Positions 54,766 to 63,054 of a stretch of DNA of 64,000 nt are shown here, in pieces; the first letter of the stretch is position 1, and every line of letters starts with the position of its first letter. Below the pieces are notes generated by a model. It searched no databases. It had not been told where the DNA came from and saw nothing but the letters and a program-made list of their open reading frames with translations. The DNA lies in assembly GCA_051251645.1 (NCBI GenBank), contig JBPOEY010000002.1, forward strand, positions 1 through 64,000, in the 5' to 3' direction. The translations under genes were made by a program, and so were the position numbers. The DNA comes from Litorimonas sp051251645 (GTDB lineage Bacteria > Pseudomonadota > Alphaproteobacteria > Caulobacterales > Maricaulaceae).

Positions 54766-55779
54766 TCAGGCTGCGCTTCTACCGCTCCCGACGCGGTCTT
54801 GAACCTCCGCCGTCAATTCCAATGAGCGCAGACGCGCGCTATGGTCGTGAAAGTTCTTGGCGATGATAATTTCATCGGGCTTTAATCGCTCATAAAATAG
54901 AGACAAATGCTCAGCGACAGTATCAACGGTTCCGACAGCGCTCACCTGCAACATCGCGTCAACATGCGACTTAACGTGCGGCGGCACTTCATAGCCTCTA
55001 ACCGGGCGAGGAGTTAGCCCGCGCTGACTCGTGATAATACCGACAAAGGCCTGCACCAAGGTCGAGAAATGATAGTGGGCGTCTTCTTCGGTGTCAGCGG
55101 CAAACACATTGCAGGCCATCATGAAGTAAGGTTTGTCCAAATGCCGGGAGGGCACGAATGTGCGGCGGTAAATCTCTGCCGCTTGAAACAGGTCGCCGGG
55201 CGCGAAATGGGACGCAAACGCATAAGGTAAACCCAGTTGAGCGGCGAGTTGCGCGCCGAATAGGCTGGAGCCGAGTATCCAGACCGGAACCTTTGTGCCC
55301 TCACCCGGAATGGCCCGAACTTTGGGGGTCACACTCGCATCGGGATTTGACAAATAACCAATCAGCTCTTCTACGTCCGTTGGGAAACTTTGCGCCGCGC
55401 GCTCATAATCTTTTCGCATCGCGCGGATGACACCCATGTCACCGCCGGGCGCGCGACCTAAACCAAGATCAATTCGATCCGGGTGCAAGGTCGCGAGTGT
55501 GCCAAACTGCTCAGCGATCAAGAGCGGCGCGTGATTGGGCAGCATGATACCGCCCGCCCCAAGACGGATCGTTTTTGTTTGGGCCGCGACATGAGCGATC
55601 AAGACAGAAGTCGCGGAGCTAGCGACACTTTTGATATTGTGATGTTCCGCATACCAAACACGGTTATAACCTAGCGCCTCTGCTTTTTGCGCCAATTCAA
55701 CGCTATCGGAGAAACTCTTAGATATGCTTCCGCCGTCAATGACTTGGGCAAGGTCGAGAATAGAAAAGGGAATAGGCAT
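54766..55779 (-). CDS. LLM-class flavin-dependent oxidoreductase (YhbW/MsnO8-like)
   Basis: Luciferase-like monooxygenase fold, 337 aa, FMN-dependent. F-S-I-L-D-L at the N terminus, W-Y-A-E-H-H-N (~42-48) and G-L-G-R-A-P-G (~106-112) define the YhbW-type subgroup; L-G-S-S-L-F-G-A is also conserved. It uses reduced flavin supplied by a separate reductase. Substrate unknown, no pathway context. The neighbouring gene is the tRNA-Gly 210 bp away. Not a light-emitting luciferase by any motif. Confidence 0.86.
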   Translation of the reverse strand: MPIPFSILDLAQVIDGGSISKSFSDSVELAQKAEALGYNRVWYAEHHNIKSVASSATSVLIAHVAAQTKTIRLGAGGIMLPNHAPLLIAEQFGTLATLHPDRIDLGLGRAPGGDMGVIRAMRKDYERAAQSFPTDVEELIGYLSNPDASVTPKVRAIPGEGTKVPVWILGSSLFGAQLAAQLGLPYAFASHFAPGDLFQAAEIYRRTFVPSRHLDKPYFMMACNVFAADTEEDAHYHFSTLVQAFVGIITSQRGLTPRPVRGYEVPPHVKSHVDAMLQVSAVGTVDTVAEHLSLFYERLKPDEIIIAKNFHDHSARLRSLELTAEVQDRVGSGRSAA

Positions 55780-55990
55780 GATTTGTATATCCCGAAAACG
55801 AACACGCCCACACAGACGCGCTTAACCGTTAGAAATCAAGGCCAAGTCGTAGGGCCGGTCGGGAAACAATCACAAGATTGGCGTTTCCACTAATGAAAGC
55901 CTGCACCTAATCTTCCAGCTTTATCCAAAAAAAAACAATCTGTCCCCGGGAGGGAACGTCATGTCGTTTATAGGTAATAAAGGAAACAAC

Positions 55991-56065
55991 TGGAGCGGGC
56001 GATGAGATTCGAACTCACGACCCTCACCTTGGCAAGGTGATGCTCTACCACTGAGCTACGCCCGC
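55991..56065 (-). tRNA. tRNA-Gly (anticodon GCC)
   Basis: A 75-nt cloverleaf with encoded CCA. The acceptor GCGGGCG/CGCCCGC, D arm, T arm TTCGAAT and discriminator T are the same as in the other Gly tRNA, but the anticodon stem TCACC/GGTGA encloses TTGCCAA with GCC. It reads GGC and GGU. Its own 5' flank has no upstream tRNA. Confidence 0.96.
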
Positions 56066-56159
56066 ATCGCAGTCGTTGAAGCGCGGCCTATATCTAGGCC
56101 TCATCCAGCTTGCAAGCACCAAGATTTGAGTTTCTGCATATCACTGCTAGGCGATACAG

Positions 56160-56678
56160 ATGAGTGATAAACATCCAGACGAGCCCCGCCTCTACGCCCA
56201 ACTTGATGATTTGAGCATCGCTTATCACACGGAAGAGCATGAGCCCGTTTTCACAGTCGAAGAAGGACAGCACATTAAAGCCCGCCTGCCAGGCGGGCAT
56301 TCCAAAAATCTTTTCCTTAAAGACAAAGCCGGACAGTTCGTCTTGATCAGCGCACTGGGATCGACCCCGATCAAGCTGAATCGTCTGCATGCGCACATTG
56401 GCACCAAGCGACTATCCTTTGGCAAGGAGGAGGCCTTGTTCACTCATCTTGGCGTTCGGCCCGGCTCTGTCACCGTGTTTTCTATTCTCAATGATGCTGA
56501 TGCGGCGGTTCGGCTGGTTCTCGACCAAGCCTTGTTTACGCAGGACGTCCTCTGGTTCCATCCGATGCGCAATACGGCGAGCACACGGATCAAACCCGCT
56601 GACCTGCTGGCTTTTGCTCGGGCAACAGGGCATAATCCGCTTATCCTCGATCTCGCGGGACTAGCAGCAGGAGACTAA
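56160..56678 (+). CDS. Prolyl-tRNA editing protein (YbaK/ProX family)
   Basis: A 172-aa YbaK-fold deacylase that clears misacylated tRNA(Pro), usually Ala-tRNA(Pro), in trans. Signatures: K-N-L-F-L-K-D-K near residue 49, the H-P-M-R-N-T-A-S-T block (~140-148), which matches the ProXp-ala/PrdX type, and R-L-S-F-G-K-E. The start is the ATG at 56160, 94 bp from the tRNA-Gly 5' end on the other strand. An SnoaL-like gene follows after 4 bp. Confidence 0.86.
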   Translation: MSDKHPDEPRLYAQLDDLSIAYHTEEHEPVFTVEEGQHIKARLPGGHSKNLFLKDKAGQFVLISALGSTPIKLNRLHAHIGTKRLSFGKEEALFTHLGVRPGSVTVFSILNDADAAVRLVLDQALFTQDVLWFHPMRNTASTRIKPADLLAFARATGHNPLILDLAGLAAGD

Positions 56679-56682
56679 CATC

Positions 56683-57081
56683 ATGGGCGACGAAAAATTT
56701 GAGAGCTCTTTAGTTAAGACGGGCACCGCCATCGCGGACCATTGCCGCGCCGGAACCGAACGTGAGGGGATAAATACGCTTTATCATGCCGATTGCGTCA
56801 GTGTTGAAGCGCTGGACGGCCCCAATGGTCGCGAATCCAAAGGCTTAAACGCGGTGAACGGCAAACATGATTGGTGGGAAAGCGCCTTCGAAGAACATAA
56901 GGTGACGACAAAAGGGCCATTTTTCCATGCGCCGAACAAGTTTACTCTTATCTTCGATATGGATGTCACGGAGCGAGAGAGCGGACAGCGTATGCAAATG
57001 TCCGAAGTCGGCCTCTATACCGTCAATACAGGCGGCAAAGTCATCCGCGAAGAGTTCTTTTACGCCCCAACAGAAGCATAA
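56683..57081 (+). CDS. SnoaL/NTF2-like domain protein
   Basis: A 132-aa protein of the NTF2-like alpha+beta barrel fold, as in SnoaL polyketide cyclases and many small enzymes or ligand-binders. Y-H-A-D-C-V-S-V-E-A, G-R-E-S-K-G-L-N-A-V, and W-W-E-S-A-F-E-E-H are typical. Activity unknown. It is 4 bp after the prolyl-tRNA editing gene and probably cotranslated, though no functional link is evident. Confidence 0.78.
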   Translation: MGDEKFESSLVKTGTAIADHCRAGTEREGINTLYHADCVSVEALDGPNGRESKGLNAVNGKHDWWESAFEEHKVTTKGPFFHAPNKFTLIFDMDVTERESGQRMQMSEVGLYTVNTGGKVIREEFFYAPTEA

Positions 57082-57163
57082 TCAGGCCCGCACAAACTCA
57101 CTTTCTTGCGACTAGCTCGAGCCTTGCCTTGAACCGGACGCCAGTCTCGCCCATTTAGCGAGT

Positions 57164-58063
57164 ATGACAGATATACTCGTAAAAGATTCCTCCGATAACG
57201 CTTTCATGAAAGACGTCATCGAGACCTCTCAAGACACGCCCGTCGTTGTTGATTTTTGGGCGCCGTGGTGCGGACCCTGCAAAACATTGATGCCTGCGCT
57301 TGAACGGCAAGTAAAAGCGGCCGGCGGCAAGGTGAAACTGGTTAAGATCAATATTGACGAAAACCCCGGTGTCGCCGGGCAACTTGGCGTGCGGTCTATT
57401 CCAGCGGTGTTTGCGTTCAAGGACGGCAAACCCGTCGATGGCTTCATGGGCGCACAACCTGAATCCGAGCTGACGAAGTTCATCGCCCGCCTATCCGGCG
57501 AAAGTGACCCCAAAGAGGAAGCCGAAATCTTAGTCGCGCGAGCCCGCGATGGTCTGACGGCCGGCGATCCCGGTGGGGCCGCGCAGGATTTTGCCCAAGC
57601 TCTGCAACTGGATCCAGAAAACGGATCAGCGCTCGCCGGACTGGCCCGCGTCTATCTTGACATGGGTAATCGCGATATGGCCGTTGAAATGGTCGAAAGT
57701 GCGACCGGACCTTTGGTAGATCATCCTGAAGTCGCCTCAATCCGCTCTGAGCTATCGCTCGGCGAAAGCGCCCCTGAGCCGGACGCGCCCGTTGAAGAAG
57801 ACACAGAGTTACGCGATGCCGAAGCCTCTGTCGCCGCCGATGAAACCAATCTCGATGCCCGTTTAATCTTTGCCAAAGCTTTGGCCGCACGCGGACGTCG
57901 GGCTGAAGCCGTCGATCACCTGATTTATTCGATCGGGCGCAACCGGATGCATGCAGACGAAGCGGCGCGTCACTTCCTGCTGACAATTTTTGAAGCGGAA
58001 GGCCCGGAAAGCGATGTCTCGATTGACGGTCGTCGTCGGCTGTCATCAATCCTGTTTGCCTAG
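57164..58063 (+). CDS. Thioredoxin-TPR protein (CnoX/YbbN type)
   Basis: A 299-aa protein: thioredoxin domain (residues ~10-115) with W-C-G-P-C at C36-C39, followed by tetratricopeptide-like helical repeats (~130-295). E. coli CnoX lacks the CxxC, while alphaproteobacterial forms keep it and combine redox activity with holdase chaperoning for GroEL/ES. This one has the full active site. The next genes are a LON-domain and a Trm112 protein, a conserved alphaproteobacterial arrangement. Confidence 0.88.
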   Translation: MTDILVKDSSDNAFMKDVIETSQDTPVVVDFWAPWCGPCKTLMPALERQVKAAGGKVKLVKINIDENPGVAGQLGVRSIPAVFAFKDGKPVDGFMGAQPESELTKFIARLSGESDPKEEAEILVARARDGLTAGDPGGAAQDFAQALQLDPENGSALAGLARVYLDMGNRDMAVEMVESATGPLVDHPEVASIRSELSLGESAPEPDAPVEEDTELRDAEASVAADETNLDARLIFAKALAARGRRAEAVDHLIYSIGRNRMHADEAARHFLLTIFEAEGPESDVSIDGRRRLSSILFA

Positions 58064-58081
58064 TCCCGACGTAAGAAGATT

Positions 58082-58759
58082 GTGAGCGCGCATTATAAAT
58101 CCTTGGCCCGACGGACGACCCCGCCGCGCATCCCGATCTTCCCTTTGGGCGGCGCTGTTTTACTGCCCGTATGCGATCTACCGCTTAATATATTCGAGCC
58201 GCGCTATTTGAACATGATTGATGATGCGCTGAAGGGCGACCGCTTAATTGGTATGGTTCAAACCCTTGATGGAGAGATTGCGGATGTTGGAGGCCTCGGC
58301 CGGATTATCCAATTTTCCGAGACCGATGATGGGCGCTATTTGATCGTTCTTAAAGGTCTGCGGCGGTTTCGCATCACGGACCTCCCTAATGTCTCAACCC
58401 CATACCGCCAAGCCGATGTGATCTATGACGGCTTTGGCGAAGACCCGGACCTGCATGCTGCGCGCCAGACATCAGAAGCGTTGTCAGAATCAGGGCGAGG
58501 CGACCGTGCGGCGCTGACAGTGGCGATGAAGGCTTTGGCCAAAGCTGTCGGAGTCGATGTGGACTGGAAAGCCCTATCGGAAATTCCTCTGCCTGTGTTG
58601 GTCAATCAGGCCGCCATGATCAGCCCCTTCTCAGCCCCTGACAAACAATCGCTGTTGGAGGCGGAAACGTCCGATGAGCGTCGTCGCTTACTCATCGGTT
58701 TGATGCATCTTTATGCATCGGGCAACGCGGGGGACACACAATCTCAGTCGACCCAATAG
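58082..58759 (+). CDS. LON substrate-binding domain protein
   Basis: A 225-aa stand-alone LON N-terminal-type domain (PF02190), without the ATPase or protease part. It has F-P-L-G-G-A-V-L-L-P near residue 20, F-E-P-R-Y, and G-L-R-R-F-R. Such proteins are widespread in alphaproteobacteria next to a thioredoxin; the function, perhaps in quality control, is not settled. Start is GTG at 58082, 18 bp after the thioredoxin gene; the operon continues to the Trm112 gene. Confidence 0.87.
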   Translation: MSAHYKSLARRTTPPRIPIFPLGGAVLLPVCDLPLNIFEPRYLNMIDDALKGDRLIGMVQTLDGEIADVGGLGRIIQFSETDDGRYLIVLKGLRRFRITDLPNVSTPYRQADVIYDGFGEDPDLHAARQTSEALSESGRGDRAALTVAMKALAKAVGVDVDWKALSEIPLPVLVNQAAMISPFSAPDKQSLLEAETSDERRRLLIGLMHLYASGNAGDTQSQSTQ

Positions 58760-58778
58760 ATACGATCGGGAGGATCTA

Positions 58779-58973
58779 ATGATGACCGAAACCAAAACAC
58801 CGATAATTCCGATTGATCCAAAAATGCTCCGTGTTCTCGTCTGCCCGAAATCGCGTGGCCCGCTGATCCATGATAGCGAAACAAATGAATTGATTAGCAA
58901 GAAAGCGGGCCTCGCTTATCCAATCCGTGACGGGGTTCCCATTCTTCTAGTCGAACGCGCGCGGGCGCTTTAA
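58779..58973 (+). CDS. Trm112 family protein
   Basis: A 64-aa small protein: start ATG at 58779 behind GGGAGG (a frame to 58713 is too long). L-V-C-P-K-S-R-G-P-L and Y-P-I-R-D-G-V-P-I-L-L are the conserved motifs of the YcaR/Trm112-like (UPF0434) family. Only one Cys of a possible zinc pair is present (in V-C-P-K), so zinc binding is doubtful. In eukaryotes Trm112 activates methyltransferases; the bacterial role is not established. Confidence 0.88.
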   Translation: MMTETKTPIIPIDPKMLRVLVCPKSRGPLIHDSETNELISKKAGLAYPIRDGVPILLVERARAL

Positions 58974-59029
58974 CAATCTCGTGATGCTACGCGCTGGAAC
59001 GATTTTGCGCGTATAGGCGTTTGGCTTGC

Positions 59030-60856
59030 ATGACCTCATCTAACTCAGAGCATCTTTTGGCCGCCCGCTCATCAGGCCTGAAATTCATCGCTATTAGCGC
59101 CGTCGCTATGACGACCGCCCTACTCAGCGTTCCGACTGCAACCGCGCAAGTCCATACGCCGATCACAAATGTTGACGCGCCTTCTGTTACAGCGGCTGAC
59201 CTATTGGGCGAGCCCAAAGGCTCTGGCATTGCGGTTGAGATCGAAGCCCAAATCCTGAAGGGCAAGATCAAAAAAGCGCTCGATAAAAAAGTATCTCCAG
59301 GGGCGCGTGAAGCGGCGAGATTAGCCTATGCGCAGGGCGTCTTTGCCCCACTTTGGAACCGCAATTCAGCAGAATTGCTGATGCAGGCAAACCCAATGAG
59401 CCAAGAACATGGCTTTGACACGGGCATTACAGACGAAGAGATTCGCGCTCTGATCAATTCACGCTTTAGCGGAACCGATAAACAACGCGCGACAGCTGAC
59501 ATTCGGCTCACCGCTATTTGGATGGTTTTGGCCTCTAAAATGAGCGCGGGCCTTTCCGATGAAGGCAATATGGTGCGCTCAACAGATGCCCGCCCAACCC
59601 GGTCGGACCTTGTCGTCGCCCTTCGACAGGCCGCGCAGAATAATCCCATCGACGCGTTAGAAAAATACGCGTCGCAAGCGCCGCAATATGGCGAATTAAA
59701 ACGGTCGCTTAAACTATACAAACAATATGCGGACAATGGCGGCTGGATGCGTATTCGTATTGGCAAAGAGATGCTGGAACCCGGCATGAATGACCCGCGC
59801 GTTCCCGCATTGCGAAAGCGCCTTACTGCTGAAGGCTATATTGACTCGCTGCCATTTCGCTGGGTTTTTTCCGCCTCTGAAATGGACATCAGCGCCGCGC
59901 CAACCGTTTATGACGACATTCTTGTTGAACAAGTCAAGGAATTCCAAGCGGCTCATGGCCTTATGCGAGACGGTGTTCTTGGCCCTGCGACACTCGCTGC
60001 GCTCAATGAAAGCGTCGAGTCGAAAATTAGCCGGATCGAGCGCGCCATGACCTACTGGCGCAAAAATGCTAATCCGGGTGAACGCTACATCTGGGTCAAT
60101 ATTCCATCCTATCGTGCCGAAGCTTGGACTGGCGACCGTCGCGACATCGCGATGAAAACTATCGTTGGTAAAAAACGCACACCATCGACCGCTTTTTCTG
60201 ACGACATCGAATATATTGTCGTCAATCCGAAATGGTACCTCCCAATTGGACTGTTCAAGCGTCAAAAGCTGCGTAAATTGCGGAAAGATCCGGGCTACGC
60301 AGCCGCTAATAAATTTGTAATTTACGATCGCGCTTCAGGCGCAGAAGTTGATCCCTACTCCATTGATTGGACACAGAAGGGTGTCTCCCGGAAGATTCAA
60401 ATGGTCCAGTCACCTGGACCGCACAATGCGCTCGGCCAGTTGAAAATCATCTTCCCGAACAAGCATTCCATCTATCTACATGACACGCCTAACCATGAAT
60501 TGTTTAAACGTGATGTCCGCGCTTTGTCGTCCGGTTGTATCCGGCTCGACGATCCCGTCGCGATGGCCAACTGGTTAACCGATGGAGATGACGACATTTC
60601 AACGGAGGTCTTCAATACGACGCTTCAAAGCCGCGAAAGAGAACGGTTTTACCTCGACAAACACGTCAAGGTTCACCTGACTTATTTGCCCTCAGTCGTA
60701 AATCCAGACGGTCGCGTCGAATTTCCGGCCGATATTTACAAAGAATTTAAGAAACCGACCCTAGCGCAAGAGACCTATCCGGACGATATTGATGCGGCTA
60801 AGCGTGTTGTTAATCTTGAGGACAACGCGATCACAGGGACGAAAGCGCAACAATAA
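59030..60856 (+). CDS. YcbB-type L,D-transpeptidase
   Basis: Peptidoglycan cross-linking enzyme of 608 aa, exported by a signal peptide (residues ~15-38, ending A-T-A). After a scaffold region, a peptidoglycan-binding domain (V-K-E-F-Q-A-A-H-G-L...G-P-A-T-L-A-A) lies at ~300-330 and the YkuD domain at ~350-520. The catalytic cysteine is C503 in L-S-S-G-C-I-R-L-D, with the upstream His in Y-L-H-D-T-P-N-H. This is the YcbB/LdtD form, which makes 3-3 cross-links. It is transcribed with an M15-like peptidase (TAATG overlap), suggesting a joint wall-remodelling unit. Confidence 0.92.
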   Translation: MTSSNSEHLLAARSSGLKFIAISAVAMTTALLSVPTATAQVHTPITNVDAPSVTAADLLGEPKGSGIAVEIEAQILKGKIKKALDKKVSPGAREAARLAYAQGVFAPLWNRNSAELLMQANPMSQEHGFDTGITDEEIRALINSRFSGTDKQRATADIRLTAIWMVLASKMSAGLSDEGNMVRSTDARPTRSDLVVALRQAAQNNPIDALEKYASQAPQYGELKRSLKLYKQYADNGGWMRIRIGKEMLEPGMNDPRVPALRKRLTAEGYIDSLPFRWVFSASEMDISAAPTVYDDILVEQVKEFQAAHGLMRDGVLGPATLAALNESVESKISRIERAMTYWRKNANPGERYIWVNIPSYRAEAWTGDRRDIAMKTIVGKKRTPSTAFSDDIEYIVVNPKWYLPIGLFKRQKLRKLRKDPGYAAANKFVIYDRASGAEVDPYSIDWTQKGVSRKIQMVQSPGPHNALGQLKIIFPNKHSIYLHDTPNHELFKRDVRALSSGCIRLDDPVAMANWLTDGDDDISTEVFNTTLQSRERERFYLDKHVKVHLTYLPSVVNPDGRVEFPADIYKEFKKPTLAQETYPDDIDAAKRVVNLEDNAITGTKAQQ

Positions 60857-61770
60857 TGAAATTGCCGGTTACACCGCTCTTCGCAGCGGCTCTATTGCTC
60901 GCTCTGGGCGTCGATCATTCTGCAGTCGCCCAATCGGCGACCGCAGCGAAACCTGTGAGTAAAACCGCGACGACTGCGACTTACGCGCCGCGTTTTGATC
61001 AATGGTATGAAACCGTTATGCCCGGCAAAGGTCTTGGTATCGCTTTACCCGCCGGTCATAGTTTAAAAATTGATGGCATGCCGTGGACGCCATCTTGGCG
61101 CGCACCCGGCACAGCGCAAACCCTATCTGCCACCTTAACGTCTGGGACCGATACAGTCGCGAAAATCAATATTTTCGTGCTAGAGCCCCGTTATAACATC
61201 GACGCTAAAGGCTGGCTCAATGGCTACCGCATTGGCACCTACCCCCGTAACCCGCCTGAAGGATTTATTCGGCTCGACGGCCCTAAAGACCGTAATATTG
61301 ACCTGTCACCGCATTTTAAAGTCGGGCAATTTCTCTGCAAGCAACAGCCAGGTCACTGGCCGAAATATGTGCTGGTTAGCCAAAACAATATCCGTCGATT
61401 AGAAGCGCTGCTAACTTCTCTGAACGATGATAAGACAACCGATGCGGACACGTTCTTCGTTATGAGTGGCTTCCGTACACCCTTCTATAATTCCGCCATT
61501 GGATCCGCGAAATTCTCTCGCCACATGTATGGCGATGCGTCAGACATTTATGTCGATTACAAGCCCCGAAACGGAAATATGGACGACTTGAACCGTGACG
61601 GTAAAATCACAAAGGCTGACGCCAATTGGCTTTATGACTACGCACAAAAGCTTTATAAAAACCGCAAGGATTTGCCCAAAGGCGGCATCGGCGCGTACCG
61701 TGCCAATGCGGTCCATGGTCCATTTGTCCATGTCGATGGTCGCGGAACAACCGCGCGCTGGGGACGCTAA
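60856..61770 (+). CDS. M15/DUF882-like peptidase with an EF-hand-like loop
   Basis: A 304-aa secreted protein: signal peptide (~1-25, ending A-V-A), an unrecognised domain (~40-165), and a C-terminal M15-type peptidase region. Zinc ligands H223 and D230 (S-R-H-M-Y-G-D-A-S-D) and H292 (H-G-P-F-V-H-V-D) fit D-Ala-D-Ala-type peptidases. Between them D244-L-N-R-D-G-K-I-T-K-A-D255 reads as a 12-residue calcium-binding EF-hand/dockerin-type loop. Overlaps the L,D-transpeptidase stop by one base, so they should act together on peptidoglycan. Confidence 0.82.
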   Translation: MKLPVTPLFAAALLLALGVDHSAVAQSATAAKPVSKTATTATYAPRFDQWYETVMPGKGLGIALPAGHSLKIDGMPWTPSWRAPGTAQTLSATLTSGTDTVAKINIFVLEPRYNIDAKGWLNGYRIGTYPRNPPEGFIRLDGPKDRNIDLSPHFKVGQFLCKQQPGHWPKYVLVSQNNIRRLEALLTSLNDDKTTDADTFFVMSGFRTPFYNSAIGSAKFSRHMYGDASDIYVDYKPRNGNMDDLNRDGKITKADANWLYDYAQKLYKNRKDLPKGGIGAYRANAVHGPFVHVDGRGTTARWGR

Positions 61771-61828
61771 GTCATTTGGTCTCAGCTGGGCGGTTGACGA
61801 CCCGCCGCCCCGCTCCCACTTCGCTCTC

Positions 61829-62380
61829 ATGAACGATACTTATCTAAACGAAAAATGGCGTAGCACGACCATCCTCTCCGTTCGCAAGAACGGCAAAGTT
61901 GTCGTTGTCGGTGACGGCCAAGTCAGCGCAGGGAATACCGTCATGAAAGCGCACACGCGCAAGGTGCGCCGTGTCGGCGGGGGCAACGTGCTCGCAGGTT
62001 TCGCAGGCGCAACAGCGGATGCCTTCGCTTTGCTAGAGCGACTAGAAACCAAACTCGAGCAATACCCGACCCAACTTGCTCGCGCTTGCGTCGAGCTAAC
62101 CAAGGATTGGCGAACCGATAAGTATTTACGCAATCTTGAAGCGATGTTGATCGTCGCCGATAAAGATCAGACCTTCGTGCTCACCGGAAATGGCGATGTT
62201 GTTGAACCTGACGAAGGTATTGTCGCCATCGGATCGGGCGGCAACTATGCCTACTCCGCTGCGCTCGCGATGAACGAATATGAGGATGATGCCGAAGTGT
62301 TGGCCCGCAAAGCGATGGCAATTGCTGATAAAATTTGCGTCTTCACCAACAATAATCTGACGGTTGAAACCATCACATAA
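61829..62380 (+). CDS. hslV: HslV, ATP-dependent protease subunit
   Basis: Proteasome-like peptidase subunit of 183 aa, dodecameric with the unfoldase HslU. The N-terminal pro-sequence M-N-D-T-Y-L-N-E-K-W-R-S is followed by T-T-I-L-S-V-R-K, whose first Thr is the catalytic nucleophile after processing. G-D-G-Q-V-S-A-G-N and A-G-S/F-A-G-A-T-A-D-A are also typical. The ATG at 61829 is chosen; a longer frame back to 61595 lies in the peptidase gene. HslU is not adjacent: a terminator and convergent genes follow. Confidence 0.96.
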   Translation: MNDTYLNEKWRSTTILSVRKNGKVVVVGDGQVSAGNTVMKAHTRKVRRVGGGNVLAGFAGATADAFALLERLETKLEQYPTQLARACVELTKDWRTDKYLRNLEAMLIVADKDQTFVLTGNGDVVEPDEGIVAIGSGGNYAYSAALAMNEYEDDAEVLARKAMAIADKICVFTNNNLTVETIT

Positions 62381-62383
62381 AAA

Positions 62384-62412
62384 AGCCCGCCAATATGGCG
62401 GGCTATCTTATT
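62384..62412. terminator. Intrinsic terminator after hslV
   Basis: AGCCCGCC-AATAT-GGCGGGCT followed by ATCTTATTT. It has A-rich DNA on the other side too, so it can also serve the convergent redoxin gene. Confidence 0.85.
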
Positions 62413-62430
62413 TGTGATTAAGCTCACCGC

Positions 62431-63033
62431 CTAGTTATATTTCACAGAGCAACCATAAGGCTGCGTATCTGTCACAGCGACGGCTTGGCCGGCATCCAAG
62501 TTAGCGAGCGCTTCGCGGACATAGTTTGTCGCGCCTGGAATTGTCGCTGGATTGGAAGAGCTATTATCGTCAATCGCGCCTTGATAAACCAAGGTCTGAT
62601 CCGCATCGATAATATACATGTGCGGTGTCGTGCGCGCTGAGAACGCCCGGCCCATTGTGCCTTCTTCATCAAGGATTACGGCGGTCGCTGCGACGGCGTG
62701 CTCGGCTTTCCAGTTCGCAACGCCAACATTGTCTTTATGTCCCTGTTTACCAGGTGCGGAGCTGATCACGGAGAGCCAGACAGAGCCATCAGCCGTGGCG
62801 GCACGCTGCAGGTCTTGCATATTGTTAGAGTTGTAGTGTTTTTTAACGTAAGGACAGCCTTCATTTGTCCATTCAAGGACGACGCGCTGACCCGCAAAGT
62901 CGGACAGATTGTGCGTGGCGCCATTACTGTCGACGACAGTCATATCGGCGACAGAAGACCCTGTTGCAATCTTCGCAAAGGCAGGCGTTGAGAATGCCAG
63001 AGCAGCAGCAGTGGCGAGGGCAATCATTTTCAT
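62431..63033 (-). CDS. Periplasmic thioredoxin/redoxin-fold protein
   Basis: A 200-aa protein with signal peptide (M-K-M-I-A-L-A..., cleavage near F-A-K). The AhpC/TSA-type fold shows F-A-G-Q-R-V-V-L-E-W-T-N-E-G-C-P-Y-V near residues 47-63, with one central Cys instead of CxxC, and another Cys near the end (Y-G-C-S). It resembles redoxin-domain proteins often encoded next to DsbD-type transporters, as here (21 bp downstream of it), and may receive electrons from it. Confidence 0.85.
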   Translation of the reverse strand: MKMIALATAAALAFSTPAFAKIATGSSVADMTVVDSNGATHNLSDFAGQRVVLEWTNEGCPYVKKHYNSNNMQDLQRAATADGSVWLSVISSAPGKQGHKDNVGVANWKAEHAVAATAVILDEEGTMGRAFSARTTPHMYIIDADQTLVYQGAIDDNSSSNPATIPGATNYVREALANLDAGQAVAVTDTQPYGCSVKYN

Positions 63034-63054
63034 ATCAAGTCTCCTAATGTGGCG

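Noticed and set aside
55961..56005. 14-codon frame with a strong GGGAGG site before the tRNA-Gly(GCC)
   Set aside because: It runs into the tRNA gene and has no recognisable product; a chance purine-rich stretch is more likely.
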